Part shown: positions 24,801-32,213 of the stretch, one piece after another
Layout of the letters: each line of letters starts with the position of its first letter
Numbering within the stretch: the first letter of the stretch is position 1
Source: Fulvivirgaceae bacterium JP3-4
GTDB lineage: Bacteria; Bacteroidota; Bacteroidia; Cytophagales; Cyclobacteriaceae
Length of the DNA stretch: 64,000 bases
Assembly: GCA_029309925.1 (NCBI GenBank)
Contig: JARKND010000001.1
Location: forward strand, 2,108,001 to 2,172,000
Reading direction: 5' to 3'
Notes under the pieces: generated by a model
The model's input: only the letters and a program-made list of their open reading frames with translations
Database searches by the model: none
What the model was told of the DNA's origin: nothing
Position numbers and translations under genes: made by a program

Positions 24801-25629
24801 ATGAAACATGTTCTTGCGTTATTCTCAGTGTCGATTTGATATTCTTGTGTCCCATCAAATCCGAAATGAGTTCGATCGGTACGCCTTGTTTCTGAAGCAT
24901 GTGTGCGAAAGTTACACGGGCTGTCTCAAACTTAATGTTTGTAAAGATTCCTGCGCGAATCGCCCATTTGTTGAGATAAATGTATAGATAAGAGTTCCAT
25001 TTCAACGTGAACACCTTTTCATTGGCATGCCGCTCTTCGCCCAACAGTCCGACAGCCTGTTGATTTAGCGGAACAATACGAGTTGATTCTTCCAGCTTGA
25101 TACTCATGGACCCGTTCTCTTCCTTTTCAATTTGTTCCCAGGTCAATGACGAAACGTCTTTCCATGCCAGGCCTGTCAAAGCGCTAAATATGAATGCCCT
25201 CTTCAACGGTAATGAATCGCATTCAGATTGCGCCAGTTCTTGAAGTTGCTCCAACGATAACGGTTCGATTGACGGCTTTACTGCTTTTACAAACTCACAA
25301 CCTTTTAGAGCGTTTGCCTGAATGTATGATGAATCGATGCCGACTCTGATCACGCTTGTAATGATATAATAGTATTGGCGCGCTGAAGCGATCCCCAGTT
25401 TTTTCTCATTCTTGAAACTCGATGTCGTCATCAGGAACTTTTGAAAAGATTGAACCCACGATTGATTAATCGACTTCATTGGAATCTCTCCGCCACCCGA
25501 AAACCTTTCCAAATATTTAAAAGCCATGTCATAGTTGAAAACCGATAGGTTGGAGTGTTCCCGATCACGCATTACTTGGTTGAAGAATAACTTGAATTCT
25601 TTGACCGATGCTAGTTTCTCTTTTTTCAT
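24790..25629 (-). CDS. Tyrosine-recombinase-like protein, catalytic residues lost
   Basis: 279 residues with the core-binding and catalytic folds of tyrosine integrases but without the N-terminal arm domain. Against the neighbouring active enzyme, the first catalytic Arg is Ala155 (TGLAWKD instead of TGLRWSD), the His of HxxR is Glu235 (ETAR, Arg238 kept), the GH box is kept (His261), and the nucleophile Tyr is Ile270 (TLRIT). The frame is intact. It probably cannot cut DNA; it may serve as accessory DNA-binding subunit or directionality factor. It follows the active recombinase by 18 bp. Confidence 0.82.
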   Translation of the reverse strand: MKKEKLASVKEFKLFFNQVMRDREHSNLSVFNYDMAFKYLERFSGGGEIPMKSINQSWVQSFQKFLMTTSSFKNEKKLGIASARQYYYIITSVIRVGIDSSYIQANALKGCEFVKAVKPSIEPLSLEQLQELAQSECDSLPLKRAFIFSALTGLAWKDVSSLTWEQIEKEENGSMSIKLEESTRIVPLNQQAVGLLGEERHANEKVFTLKWNSYLYIYLNKWAIRAGIFTNIKFETARVTFAHMLQKQGVPIELISDLMGHKNIKSTLRITQEHVSSIS

Positions 25630-25647
25630 ACTTGTTGTTGTTTGCCG

Positions 25648-26781
25648 TTACAACTGAGATATTTTCAGCTTCGGTAACTTGTTCACCGCTTCCTGTTTTT
25701 TGATGTTGCTTACTTTGGCATAGATCTCTGTGGTCTTGATTGTCTTGTGCCCAAGAAGTTTTGACACTACGTAGATATCAACACCTTGTGATAGCAGGAG
25801 AGTAGCGTGAGTATGTCGACCGCAGTGAAATGTTATTGGTCGGGTGATGCCAGCCTTTGCCAGCCACCGTGCAAGAGCAACATTAGTTTTCGAACTGTAT
25901 CGAAGGCCGATAAAAACTCTTTCGTCAGGAGATTTGGCCTTTCCCATAAGCTCTCTGGCTTCATGGGTGATGGGTAGAACTTCATGGTCTTTTGTCTTTT
26001 GTTGTTGAAACTGAACATACCATCCGGATGTCTTACTGCCACGAACTTCTGACCATTTCATTTTCACAATATCCGACCACCTTAGGCCAGTCATGATGCT
26101 GAATAGAAAAGCTTCCTTCAATTTAACAGCGTCACATGGTTGCTTCGTTATTCGTTCAACTTCTTCCCATGTTAAGAATTCGCGTTTGGTTTCGGCTTGT
26201 TTTATCCCGCGTATTCTTGTAGCAGGATTCTCGTTGATGTATTTTTCTTCAAAGCCCTGACGCAGCGTTGCTTTCACTTTGTTAAAATATGAGTGCGCTG
26301 AATTCTGACTTAACTTTGCATTTCCAGGAGTCTTTGCTTCATTAAGAAGATATTGTTTGAAGCCCAGAAGCCACGTCTCATCAACTTCACTGAACATCAC
26401 ATCTTTTCCTTTTGTGAAAATTGCAAGGTGGCGTAGCGCACTGTCCCAATTGCCGAAGTTGCCCTTGCTATTTAGGCGATCATTTGCGCACTTTTTCATG
26501 TACTCCACGAAGCTGGAGTCTTGCTTCGCTTGCTTGAGTTTGTATTTGCCTGATTGCAGGTCGAGTAATCTCTGCGACTTTATTTGTTCCGCAAGGAGCA
26601 AGGTCTGTTTGTTCTGCTCCCGATCAATTGAAGTTTTGGGCGCGGTCAAATACAGATTTAAGAATTCATATTCCCGGTCACCTCTCCAGTATATGTCGAG
26701 GTATAAACTTATGCTTCCATTAGCCAACCTCTTTTCACGGATCTTGATCGGTTCCTTTCTTTGCTTTTCTGTCTTCCTCAT
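25648..26781 (-). CDS. Tyrosine-type site-specific recombinase (integrase)
   Basis: 377 residues: N-terminal arm-binding region (RLANGSISLYLDIYWRGDREYEFLNLYL), SAM-like core-binding domain (residues 85-185) and catalytic domain with all key residues: Arg234 (TGLRWSD), His319 and Arg322 (HCGRHT), His345 (LLGHK), Tyr354 (EIYAKV). It resembles integrases of Bacteroidota mobile elements. It is 11 bp after the zinc-finger/HTH gene and is the likely enzyme that placed the island at the end of mnmE. Confidence 0.92.
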   Translation of the reverse strand: MRKTEKQRKEPIKIREKRLANGSISLYLDIYWRGDREYEFLNLYLTAPKTSIDREQNKQTLLLAEQIKSQRLLDLQSGKYKLKQAKQDSSFVEYMKKCANDRLNSKGNFGNWDSALRHLAIFTKGKDVMFSEVDETWLLGFKQYLLNEAKTPGNAKLSQNSAHSYFNKVKATLRQGFEEKYINENPATRIRGIKQAETKREFLTWEEVERITKQPCDAVKLKEAFLFSIMTGLRWSDIVKMKWSEVRGSKTSGWYVQFQQQKTKDHEVLPITHEARELMGKAKSPDERVFIGLRYSSKTNVALARWLAKAGITRPITFHCGRHTHATLLLSQGVDIYVVSKLLGHKTIKTTEIYAKVSNIKKQEAVNKLPKLKISQL

Positions 26782-26792
26782 AGTCGTTCTCG

Positions 26793-27161
26793 TTATTGTT
26801 TTGCAAAAAATGATTTGATGTCATCCTTGGTGATGACAGTTCTTGATAACAGCTTCTTCTTTTTGATTTTCTTAAGCGCGATAAGGCGATACAAAGTCCT
26901 TCTGCTTATCCGCATGATCGTTGCGGCTTCATCAACTTCGTAATACTCTTGAGTACTGTTCAGGAGTAGTTCAAGGGGCGTTTTTCCAAGATTTGGATCA
27001 ACCAGCTTTTCGTTGTTGGACGAAGTTTTCTGTTGCCGTTCAACGAGCTTGTAATTGCGACTCGAACATCTGTTCGAGCAGAACCGGGTGCTTAGCTTTT
27101 GGGCTGTGAATTTGTTCCCACAGAACTCACAAACCTTTTGGATCGGAATTTTTGTATTCAT
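26793..27161 (-). CDS. Zinc-ribbon plus excisionase-type HTH protein
   Basis: 122 residues. Residues 10-35 hold a CxxC...CxxxC zinc knuckle (KVCEFCGNKF; RFCSNRCSS). Residues 70-120 are a MerR-like/excisionase HTH (YYEVDEAATIMRISRRTLYRLIALKKI and KDDIKSFF). This combination is frequent just upstream of integrases in Bacteroidota elements, where it may act as regulator or excision factor. First gene of the recombination operon, adjacent to the presumed attachment region. Confidence 0.8.
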   Translation of the reverse strand: MNTKIPIQKVCEFCGNKFTAQKLSTRFCSNRCSSRNYKLVERQQKTSSNNEKLVDPNLGKTPLELLLNSTQEYYEVDEAATIMRISRRTLYRLIALKKIKKKKLLSRTVITKDDIKSFFAKQ

Positions 27162-27396
27162 GTCAATGCGTGTCTAGTTGTGCCTACCTGTGCCAGCTTG
27201 TGCCTACGCGAGACACGATTACAACTGTCACAACTTTTTTGTTACTCATCGACCGCTTCCGGATTTCGAGTAACAAACGGGTAACAAAAGTTGCCTAAAC
27301 AAGCCTTAAGAATGCCTAAGCATCTCGCGACCTATTCAAGCTAACGCACTGACTAATAAAGGGTTATTGCGATTTTGTTAGGGATGTTTAGGGAAA
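27162..27396. other. Presumed integrase arm/attachment region
   Basis: 235 bp without a gene, rich in short repeats. At 27171-27210 four imperfect 10-bp units (TGTCTAGTTG, TGCCTACCTG, TGCCAGCTTG, TGCCTACGCG) follow each other. GTTACTC (27241) and GAGTAAC (27268) form an inverted pair, and GTAACAAA occurs twice nearby. TTGCCTAA and ATGCCTAA are direct copies around 27290-27320. TTAGGGA occurs twice at 27379-27394. Such arrays are typical of arm-type integrase and excisionase sites; assignment is by position only. Confidence 0.5.
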
Positions 27397-27405
27397 TCAT
27401 TTCCC
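27391..27405. repeat. Candidate att core: 15-bp palindrome over the mnmE stop codon
   Basis: GGGAAAT, one C, ATTTCCC: a perfect inverted repeat covering the last codons and stop of mnmE. Tyrosine recombinases cut between short inverted core sites, and the mnmE end is a known target. Not proven; a second copy was not found in the window. Confidence 0.45.
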
Positions 27406-28752
27406 GATGCAAAACTTGCTAAAGATATTATCCAACAAATCATCCGTTGTGATCTGCCCGGTGATCTCGCCAAGATAATGTAACGATTGCCTGATGTCCA
27501 TTGCAAGAAAATCTCCTGTAATACCTTGTTCCATTCCATCAAGCACACGAGTAAGTGCGTCATAGGTTTGTTGCAGGTTTTGATAGTGGCGAAGATTAGT
27601 CACAAGCACGTCTCCGGTTTTTACGGTGCGGATGTGGAAGTGAGAGAGGATCTTGTCTTTTAAATCCTGGATGTTGGTTTTCGCTGCTGCGGAAATGAAG
27701 ATGAAGCCTTTGTCTTTCAGTAGTGAAACAAGTTGTGGATTTGCCTTGTCAATCTTGTTTCCAACTTTGATGAAGGGAATGCCAAGTTGAACGAGATGTT
27801 TCTCTTCGCTTTCGATGTCTTCAAGATTGGCGTTTGCAAGGTCGATCATGTAGATGATGAGCGATGCCTTTTTCATTTGCTCATGGGTTCGCTCAACACC
27901 GATCTTTTCGATGACGTCTTGTGTTTCGCGTAAGCCTGCGGTGTCGATGAATCGAAAATTGATTCCACCGAGAACCATTTCGTCTTCGATTACATCGCGT
28001 GTCGTTCCTGCAATTTCTGAAACGATAGCCCGTTCTTCATTCAACAACGTATTCAGCAAAGTGGACTTGCCTGCATTGGGTTTTCCAGCGATCACAGTCG
28101 GAACTCCGTTCTTGATGACGTTGCCCTGATCAAACGATTCAATCAGTAAATGCAAGTAGGATTGAATTTTCAGAATGAGATCGCGCAAGTCATCACGTTT
28201 AGCGAATTCAACATCTTCTTCTCCGAAATCTAATTCAAGTTCGATGAGCGATGCGAAGTGAATCAGTTCCTGGCGAAGGCGTTCGATCTCTTTTGAAAAT
28301 CCACCGCGCATTTGGTTGAGTGCAGCTTGTCGTGCGTTGTCAGTTTCGGCATTGATGAGATCGGCAACTGCTTCGGCTTGAGCCAGGTCAAATCTTCCGT
28401 TGACAAACGCGCGCTTTGTAAACTCTCCAGGTTCAGCCAGTCGCGCGCCTCCCTTCAACAACACTTTGATGATTTCCTTGACAATCACAGGCGACCCATG
28501 ACAAGAAATCTCAACACTGTTCTCCTTTGTAAAACTGTTGGGCTCTTTGAAAAGTGAAATGAGAACTTCGTCCACAATCCGATCACCATTCATGATTGTA
28601 CCGAAATGGATCGTGTGTGAAGCCTGATCCTCGAGCTTTTTTCCTTTGAAGCAGCGCTGCACGATCTGGATGGAATCCTTTCCTGAAAGTCTGATCACTG
28701 CGATTGCGGAGATTCCCTGTGCAGTGGCGAGGGCAACGATGGTGTCGGTCAT
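27397..28752 (-). CDS. mnmE: tRNA modification GTPase MnmE (TrmE)
   Basis: 451 residues, complete. N-terminal formyl-THF-binding domain (TIVALATAQGISAIAVIRLSG; KRAFVNGRFDLAQAEAVADLI), inserted G domain with GKPNAGKSTLLN (G1), DTAGLRE (G3) and GNKID (G4), and the invariant C-terminal FCIGK whose Cys is used in catalysis. With MnmG it installs the 5-substituent on U34 of tRNAs. The complete C-terminus shows that integration nearby restored or spared the gene end. First housekeeping gene right of the island. Confidence 0.97.
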   Translation of the reverse strand: MTDTIVALATAQGISAIAVIRLSGKDSIQIVQRCFKGKKLEDQASHTIHFGTIMNGDRIVDEVLISLFKEPNSFTKENSVEISCHGSPVIVKEIIKVLLKGGARLAEPGEFTKRAFVNGRFDLAQAEAVADLINAETDNARQAALNQMRGGFSKEIERLRQELIHFASLIELELDFGEEDVEFAKRDDLRDLILKIQSYLHLLIESFDQGNVIKNGVPTVIAGKPNAGKSTLLNTLLNEERAIVSEIAGTTRDVIEDEMVLGGINFRFIDTAGLRETQDVIEKIGVERTHEQMKKASLIIYMIDLANANLEDIESEEKHLVQLGIPFIKVGNKIDKANPQLVSLLKDKGFIFISAAAKTNIQDLKDKILSHFHIRTVKTGDVLVTNLRHYQNLQQTYDALTRVLDGMEQGITGDFLAMDIRQSLHYLGEITGQITTDDLLDNIFSKFCIGK

Positions 28753-28791
28753 GCCTGGTTTAATATCGAAAACAACACCAAAGGTATTGAA

Positions 28792-29682
28792 TTAGTTTGA
28801 TGGTTTGGTACTTACCTCCAATGCATTGATCTTCTTAAAAACCAACCCATGGGTAGGAGAGAACACAAGCGTGAGTCCGAAGAGGATGCCCGCACAGGTG
28901 GCGATAGCTCCGGCAATCGACCCGTCTAGCCATACGGCCAGGTAATATCCGGTGATGGATGAGATAATTCCGCTGATCGCAGCAATCACCATCATCCATT
29001 TCAGGTTATCGGTGATGAGGTAGGCGGTAGCAGCAGGTGCGATGAGCAGGGCGACCACGAGAATTGCACCCACGGATTCGAAGGAGGCAACAGTGGTGGC
29101 TGACACTGCGCTCATCAGCAGGTAATGCCACAGTGCTGTTGAAATACCGATGGCATTCGCGAAAGCTGGATCGAAGGTTGTAAGAAACAGCTCCTTGTAG
29201 AATGCGATGATGAACACAAGAATCAGCAGGAAAATTGTTCCCATCACGTAGATCGCCTTCGGACCAATATTGGTACCGTTGTCGAGGATGATGATATCGA
29301 GTGGCACATATGCAATCTCTCCGTACAGAACGCAATCCTGGTCAAGGTCAACCTTCCCTGCGAACAACGAGATCAGCACAACGCCCACGGCAAACAGCCA
29401 CGTAAATGTTACTCCAATCGAAGCATCTGTTTGCAGCCGGGCTTTCTTGTGGAAGAATTCAATGAGAAAAGTAGTAAGTATTCCAATCAGTCCCGCGCCA
29501 AGAAGCATCGTGACAGAATCCCTCGATCCCGAAAATAAAAACGCCAACACAATTCCCGGAAGCACCGCGTGTGAAATCGCATCACCTACCATGGCCATCT
29601 TGCGAAGAATGAGAAAGCATCCGAGTAAGCCGCAGGTGGTGGCTACAAGTGAGGCGGTGATGATTATATATATGTCGTTCAT
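28792..29682 (-). CDS. Metal ABC transporter permease (ZnuB/MntB-type)
   Basis: 296 residues from ATG at 29682 (longer frame to 29706 lacks an advantage). About eight hydrophobic segments with the ABC-3 family pattern: LLGCFLILRKMAMVGDAISHAVLPGIVLAF, then DASIGVTFTWLFAVGVVL and a late ESVGAILVVALLIAPAATAYLITD. It imports Mn2+, Zn2+ or Fe2+ with the ATPase and binding lipoprotein further upstream. Last gene of the DtxR-controlled unit; paired with the permease at 29879, suggesting a heterodimeric channel. Confidence 0.9.
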   Translation of the reverse strand: MNDIYIIITASLVATTCGLLGCFLILRKMAMVGDAISHAVLPGIVLAFLFSGSRDSVTMLLGAGLIGILTTFLIEFFHKKARLQTDASIGVTFTWLFAVGVVLISLFAGKVDLDQDCVLYGEIAYVPLDIIILDNGTNIGPKAIYVMGTIFLLILVFIIAFYKELFLTTFDPAFANAIGISTALWHYLLMSAVSATTVASFESVGAILVVALLIAPAATAYLITDNLKWMMVIAAISGIISSITGYYLAVWLDGSIAGAIATCAGILFGLTLVFSPTHGLVFKKINALEVSTKPSN

Positions 29683-29690
29683 GATTAATC

Positions 29691-29878
29691 GTGTTTCGTG
29701 TTGCAAGTCGCCAGTTCCAGGTTGCTAGTTGCAAGGAAGAGGCTATGGCAATTGGCTATGGCTATAGCAGATTCATGCAAGTGACTCCTATTTTCTCTCT
29801 GACTATTATTGTCCATCTGTCTAAAGTATTTCTAACGTCAGTTCCAGCCATAGCTATAGCCATTAGCCATAGCCTCCC
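29691..29878. repeat. Heptad-type intergenic tract with long hairpin
   Basis: Between the permease genes. 29695-29735 has a 7-bp rhythm (units like GTGTTTC, GTGTTGC, CAGTTCC, TAGTTGC). Then GGCTATGGCAATTGGCTATG near 29740 pairs with the reverse-complementary CTATAGCCATTAGCCATAGC near 29855, giving a stem of about 28 bp with a loop near 80 nt. No gene seen. Confidence 0.6.
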
Positions 29879-31168
29879 TTATTTATACGGAATTTCCGAC
29901 CGATGCGGATCCTGCTTCGGATAATCCAACAGTCGTTCAAGTTCCGCTTCAAGTTCGGGTGTTAATAAGTGTTCAATGGTATCTGCGTCTTCGTGTACGT
30001 GATCCGGTGCAATGTGCAATTGGGTGGTCAGGTACATTTCCCAGAGGCGATGGATCTTCACCACACGTTGTCCGCGTGTTTTGCCTTCTTCGGTTAGTCC
30101 CCACAGGTTGCCGCTGCTCTCCACGTAACCCTGCGCACGAAGTCGTTTCAATACTTTTAAGAGGTTGTCTTTTTCGAATTTTCGCTTGCGGATTATTTCA
30201 TCCGGGTAGCGCTGGATGAAAAAGTTTTTGTTTTCTTCTCCCAGCTGGTATAGTGCCTTGAGAATATTTTCATCGTTGATCGTTCTTCGGATCGTATATT
30301 GCCGCAGGAGCCGGCTGACAACGCCACGCCTGGGCGCAAAGAAGAAAGACACGAATGCAATCATGGAAATAACAATGACGATCCACGGGCCAGTCGGCAT
30401 TTGCGGAGCGGTGTAGGAAATATAGGCTCCGGCAAGTCCGCTAATGGCACCGAAGACGCTGGCTAGTAAAATCATGATGCGCACTCGATCTGTCCAGAAT
30501 CTTGCGGCTGCGGCAGGCGTGATGAGAATTGCTGCCATCAACACAACGCCAACAGCCTGGATGCCGATAACAACTGCGAGTACGATGAGGGATGTGAGAA
30601 TGAGTTCAATGCGTTTTACCGGAAGGCCAATAGCCCGCGCGTAGTCTTTATCGAACGCAAGCAACGTGAATTCTTTGAAGAAGAGGAATACTGCTATCAG
30701 AAGAGCAATTGCTACAGCTGCGAAGGTATAAAGGTCATCGCCAACCAGGGAGGCTGCTTTTCCGAAGAGAAAATGATCAAGGCCGGATTGCGCAGCGTTA
30801 CCTGATTTTTGAATGACGGTGAGTAAGAGAATTCCTATTCCAAAAAAGACCGAGAGGATTAAACCAATGGCTGTGTCCTCTTTGATTCTGGTTTTAGAAG
30901 TGATGTACTCGACAAGCACAAGCGAAATCCACCCAGTGATAAATGCACCACCAATGAGAAACACAGGGTTCTTCGTTCCTGACAACATGAACCCAAGACA
31001 AATTCCTGGCAATACTGCGTGAGCAATCGCATCCCCAACCAACGACTTCTTATTCAAAAAAGTAAACGATCCTACAATCGCAGAACTCGCTGTGAGTAAT
31101 ACCGAGCCAATTACGACAAAGCGTATGTTTGGATCGGAGAAAGAGAAAAATTCGAAGAGTGAGTTCAA
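29879..31168 (-). CDS. Metal ABC permease fused to DtxR/MntR-like domain
   Basis: 429 residues. Residues 1-285 are an ABC-3 metal permease (KSLVGDAIAHAVLPGICLGF; GVVLMAAILITPAAAARFW). Residues 300-429 resemble a DtxR-type regulator: winged helix (RKRKFEKDNLLKVLKRLRAQGYVE; LWGLTEEGKTRG) followed by the dimerisation region with metal-site-like residues (VVKIHRLWEMYL; HVHEDADTIEHLL; PKQDPH). The tail may sense cytoplasmic metal and gate the transporter. The only plausible start is TTG at 31168, since an in-frame stop lies just upstream and no ATG occurs until residue 60. Confidence 0.85.
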   Translation of the reverse strand: MNSLFEFFSFSDPNIRFVVIGSVLLTASSAIVGSFTFLNKKSLVGDAIAHAVLPGICLGFMLSGTKNPVFLIGGAFITGWISLVLVEYITSKTRIKEDTAIGLILSVFFGIGILLLTVIQKSGNAAQSGLDHFLFGKAASLVGDDLYTFAAVAIALLIAVFLFFKEFTLLAFDKDYARAIGLPVKRIELILTSLIVLAVVIGIQAVGVVLMAAILITPAAAARFWTDRVRIMILLASVFGAISGLAGAYISYTAPQMPTGPWIVIVISMIAFVSFFFAPRRGVVSRLLRQYTIRRTINDENILKALYQLGEENKNFFIQRYPDEIIRKRKFEKDNLLKVLKRLRAQGYVESSGNLWGLTEEGKTRGQRVVKIHRLWEMYLTTQLHIAPDHVHEDADTIEHLLTPELEAELERLLDYPKQDPHRSEIPYK

Positions 31169-31416
31169 AAATATTTAAAATTTAAAATTTGAAATTTAAA
31201 ATTTGAAATTTAAAATTTGGAATCATCCAACTTTCATGTTTTGGTCTACCATCATAGCAAAGCCATGTATTTGCTAATGCCTAAGCTCAATGCCCTCCCG
31301 ATGCTGCTTTTCGCTATGATCGGGATCTTTAAAATTCCGATTCCTTATTACCCATTACCTATTTCCTATTTCCTACTTCCATTTTCCCCCAGTGGCTAAT
31401 GACTAATAACCAGTGA
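31169..31416. repeat. Heptad-type intergenic tracts
   Basis: 248 bp between operon genes. 31175-31219 alternates AAATTTA and AAATTTG with strict 7-bp period. 31345-31385 runs CTTATTA, CCCATTA, CCTATTT, CCTACTT. 31395-31415 has TAATGAC, TAATAAC, CAGTGAC. Also a short hairpin pairing ATCATAGCAAA (31251) with TTTTCGCTATGAT (31308). No gene. Confidence 0.6.
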
Positions 31417-32211
31417 CTATTTCGCCTCGCGATTAGGAAACCCTTCGCGCCTGATCAAATCACCAACGTCAGTCAGTAATGTCAGTTTACCTCCGTATGT
31501 GCCGGTGAGGTTTTCCTGTGTGAAGACAGATTCCGTTGGGCCGTAGGCTACAAGTCGAGTGTTCAGCATGATCACGTAATCGAAGTACTGGGGTACCGAT
31601 TGCAGATCATGGTGAACTACGATCACGGTTTTCTTTTGGTCCGTCATTGACCGCAACAGATTGATGATCGCCTTTTCAGTGGCAGCATCAACGCCTGCAA
31701 ACGGTTCATCCATGAAATAAATGTCAGCTTGCTGTGCCAGGGCCCGCGCCAGGAACGTTCGTTGCTGCTGACCACCGGAAAGCTGCGAGATTTGGCGGTT
31801 CACGAAGGACTCCATTCCCACCTTGCGCAGGCAGTCCATAGCGACATCGATGTCGGCTTTGCGCGGACGTTTGAACAAACCGAGTTTGCCATAGCGTCCC
31901 ATCAAGACGATGTCGAGAACTGATGCGGGAAAATCCCAGTCGACCGACTCGCGCTGCGGCACATAGCTGATCCGTTTACGCACGTCATCGATCGGCTTGT
32001 CGAAAAGTTTGACGTAGCCGCTGCTGAGCGGAAGCAATCCCATCACCGCTTTTATCAACGTTGATTTACCGGCACCGTTGGGCCCGATAATCCCGACCAG
32101 CTTTCCTTGCGGGAGTGTCAGGTCGATGTTCCAGAGCACAGGCTTGCGGTCGAACGCAACCGTGACATCGTGAACTTCAAGGGCGGGTACCAGCGAAATT
32201 TCTTTTTCCAT
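31417..32211 (-). CDS. Metal ABC transporter ATP-binding protein
   Basis: 264 residues with all ABC ATPase motifs: Walker [10 protein letters not shown], signature [15 protein letters not shown], Walker [13 protein letters not shown] and the switch HHD (IVVHHDL). Family resemblance is to the Mn/Zn/Fe importer ATPases (ZnuC/MntA type). It starts 2 bp after the TonB receptor gene and powers the two permeases downstream. Confidence 0.93.
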   Translation of the reverse strand: MEKEISLVPALEVHDVTVAFDRKPVLWNIDLTLPQGKLVGIIGPNGAGKSTLIKAVMGLLPLSSGYVKLFDKPIDDVRKRISYVPQRESVDWDFPASVLDIVLMGRYGKLGLFKRPRKADIDVAMDCLRKVGMESFVNRQISQLSGGQQQRTFLARALAQQADIYFMDEPFAGVDAATEKAIINLLRSMTDQKKTVIVVHHDLQSVPQYFDYVIMLNTRLVAYGPTESVFTQENLTGTYGGKLTLLTDVGDLIRREGFPNREAK

Positions 32212-32213
32212 AT

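Larger units (their letters stand above)
1..27405. mobile_element. Genomic island (right end) abutting mnmE 3' end
   Basis: The stretch left of mnmE carries only accessory genes, nearly all on the minus strand, and ends in a recombination module (HTH, active tyrosine recombinase, degenerate recombinase) directly next to the last codons of mnmE. The 3' end of mnmE (trmE/thdF) is a known integration site, for example of SGI1 in Salmonella. The heptad intergenic tracts common further right are absent here. The left end was not found; the block runs off the window. No second copy of the mnmE-end sequence was seen by eye, so the distal att site would lie outside. Confidence 0.55.

Noticed and set aside
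24790-25629. Calling the second recombinase a pseudogene
   Set aside because: The frame is complete and closely spaced in the operon; only catalytic positions changed, so a retained non-catalytic protein is more likely.
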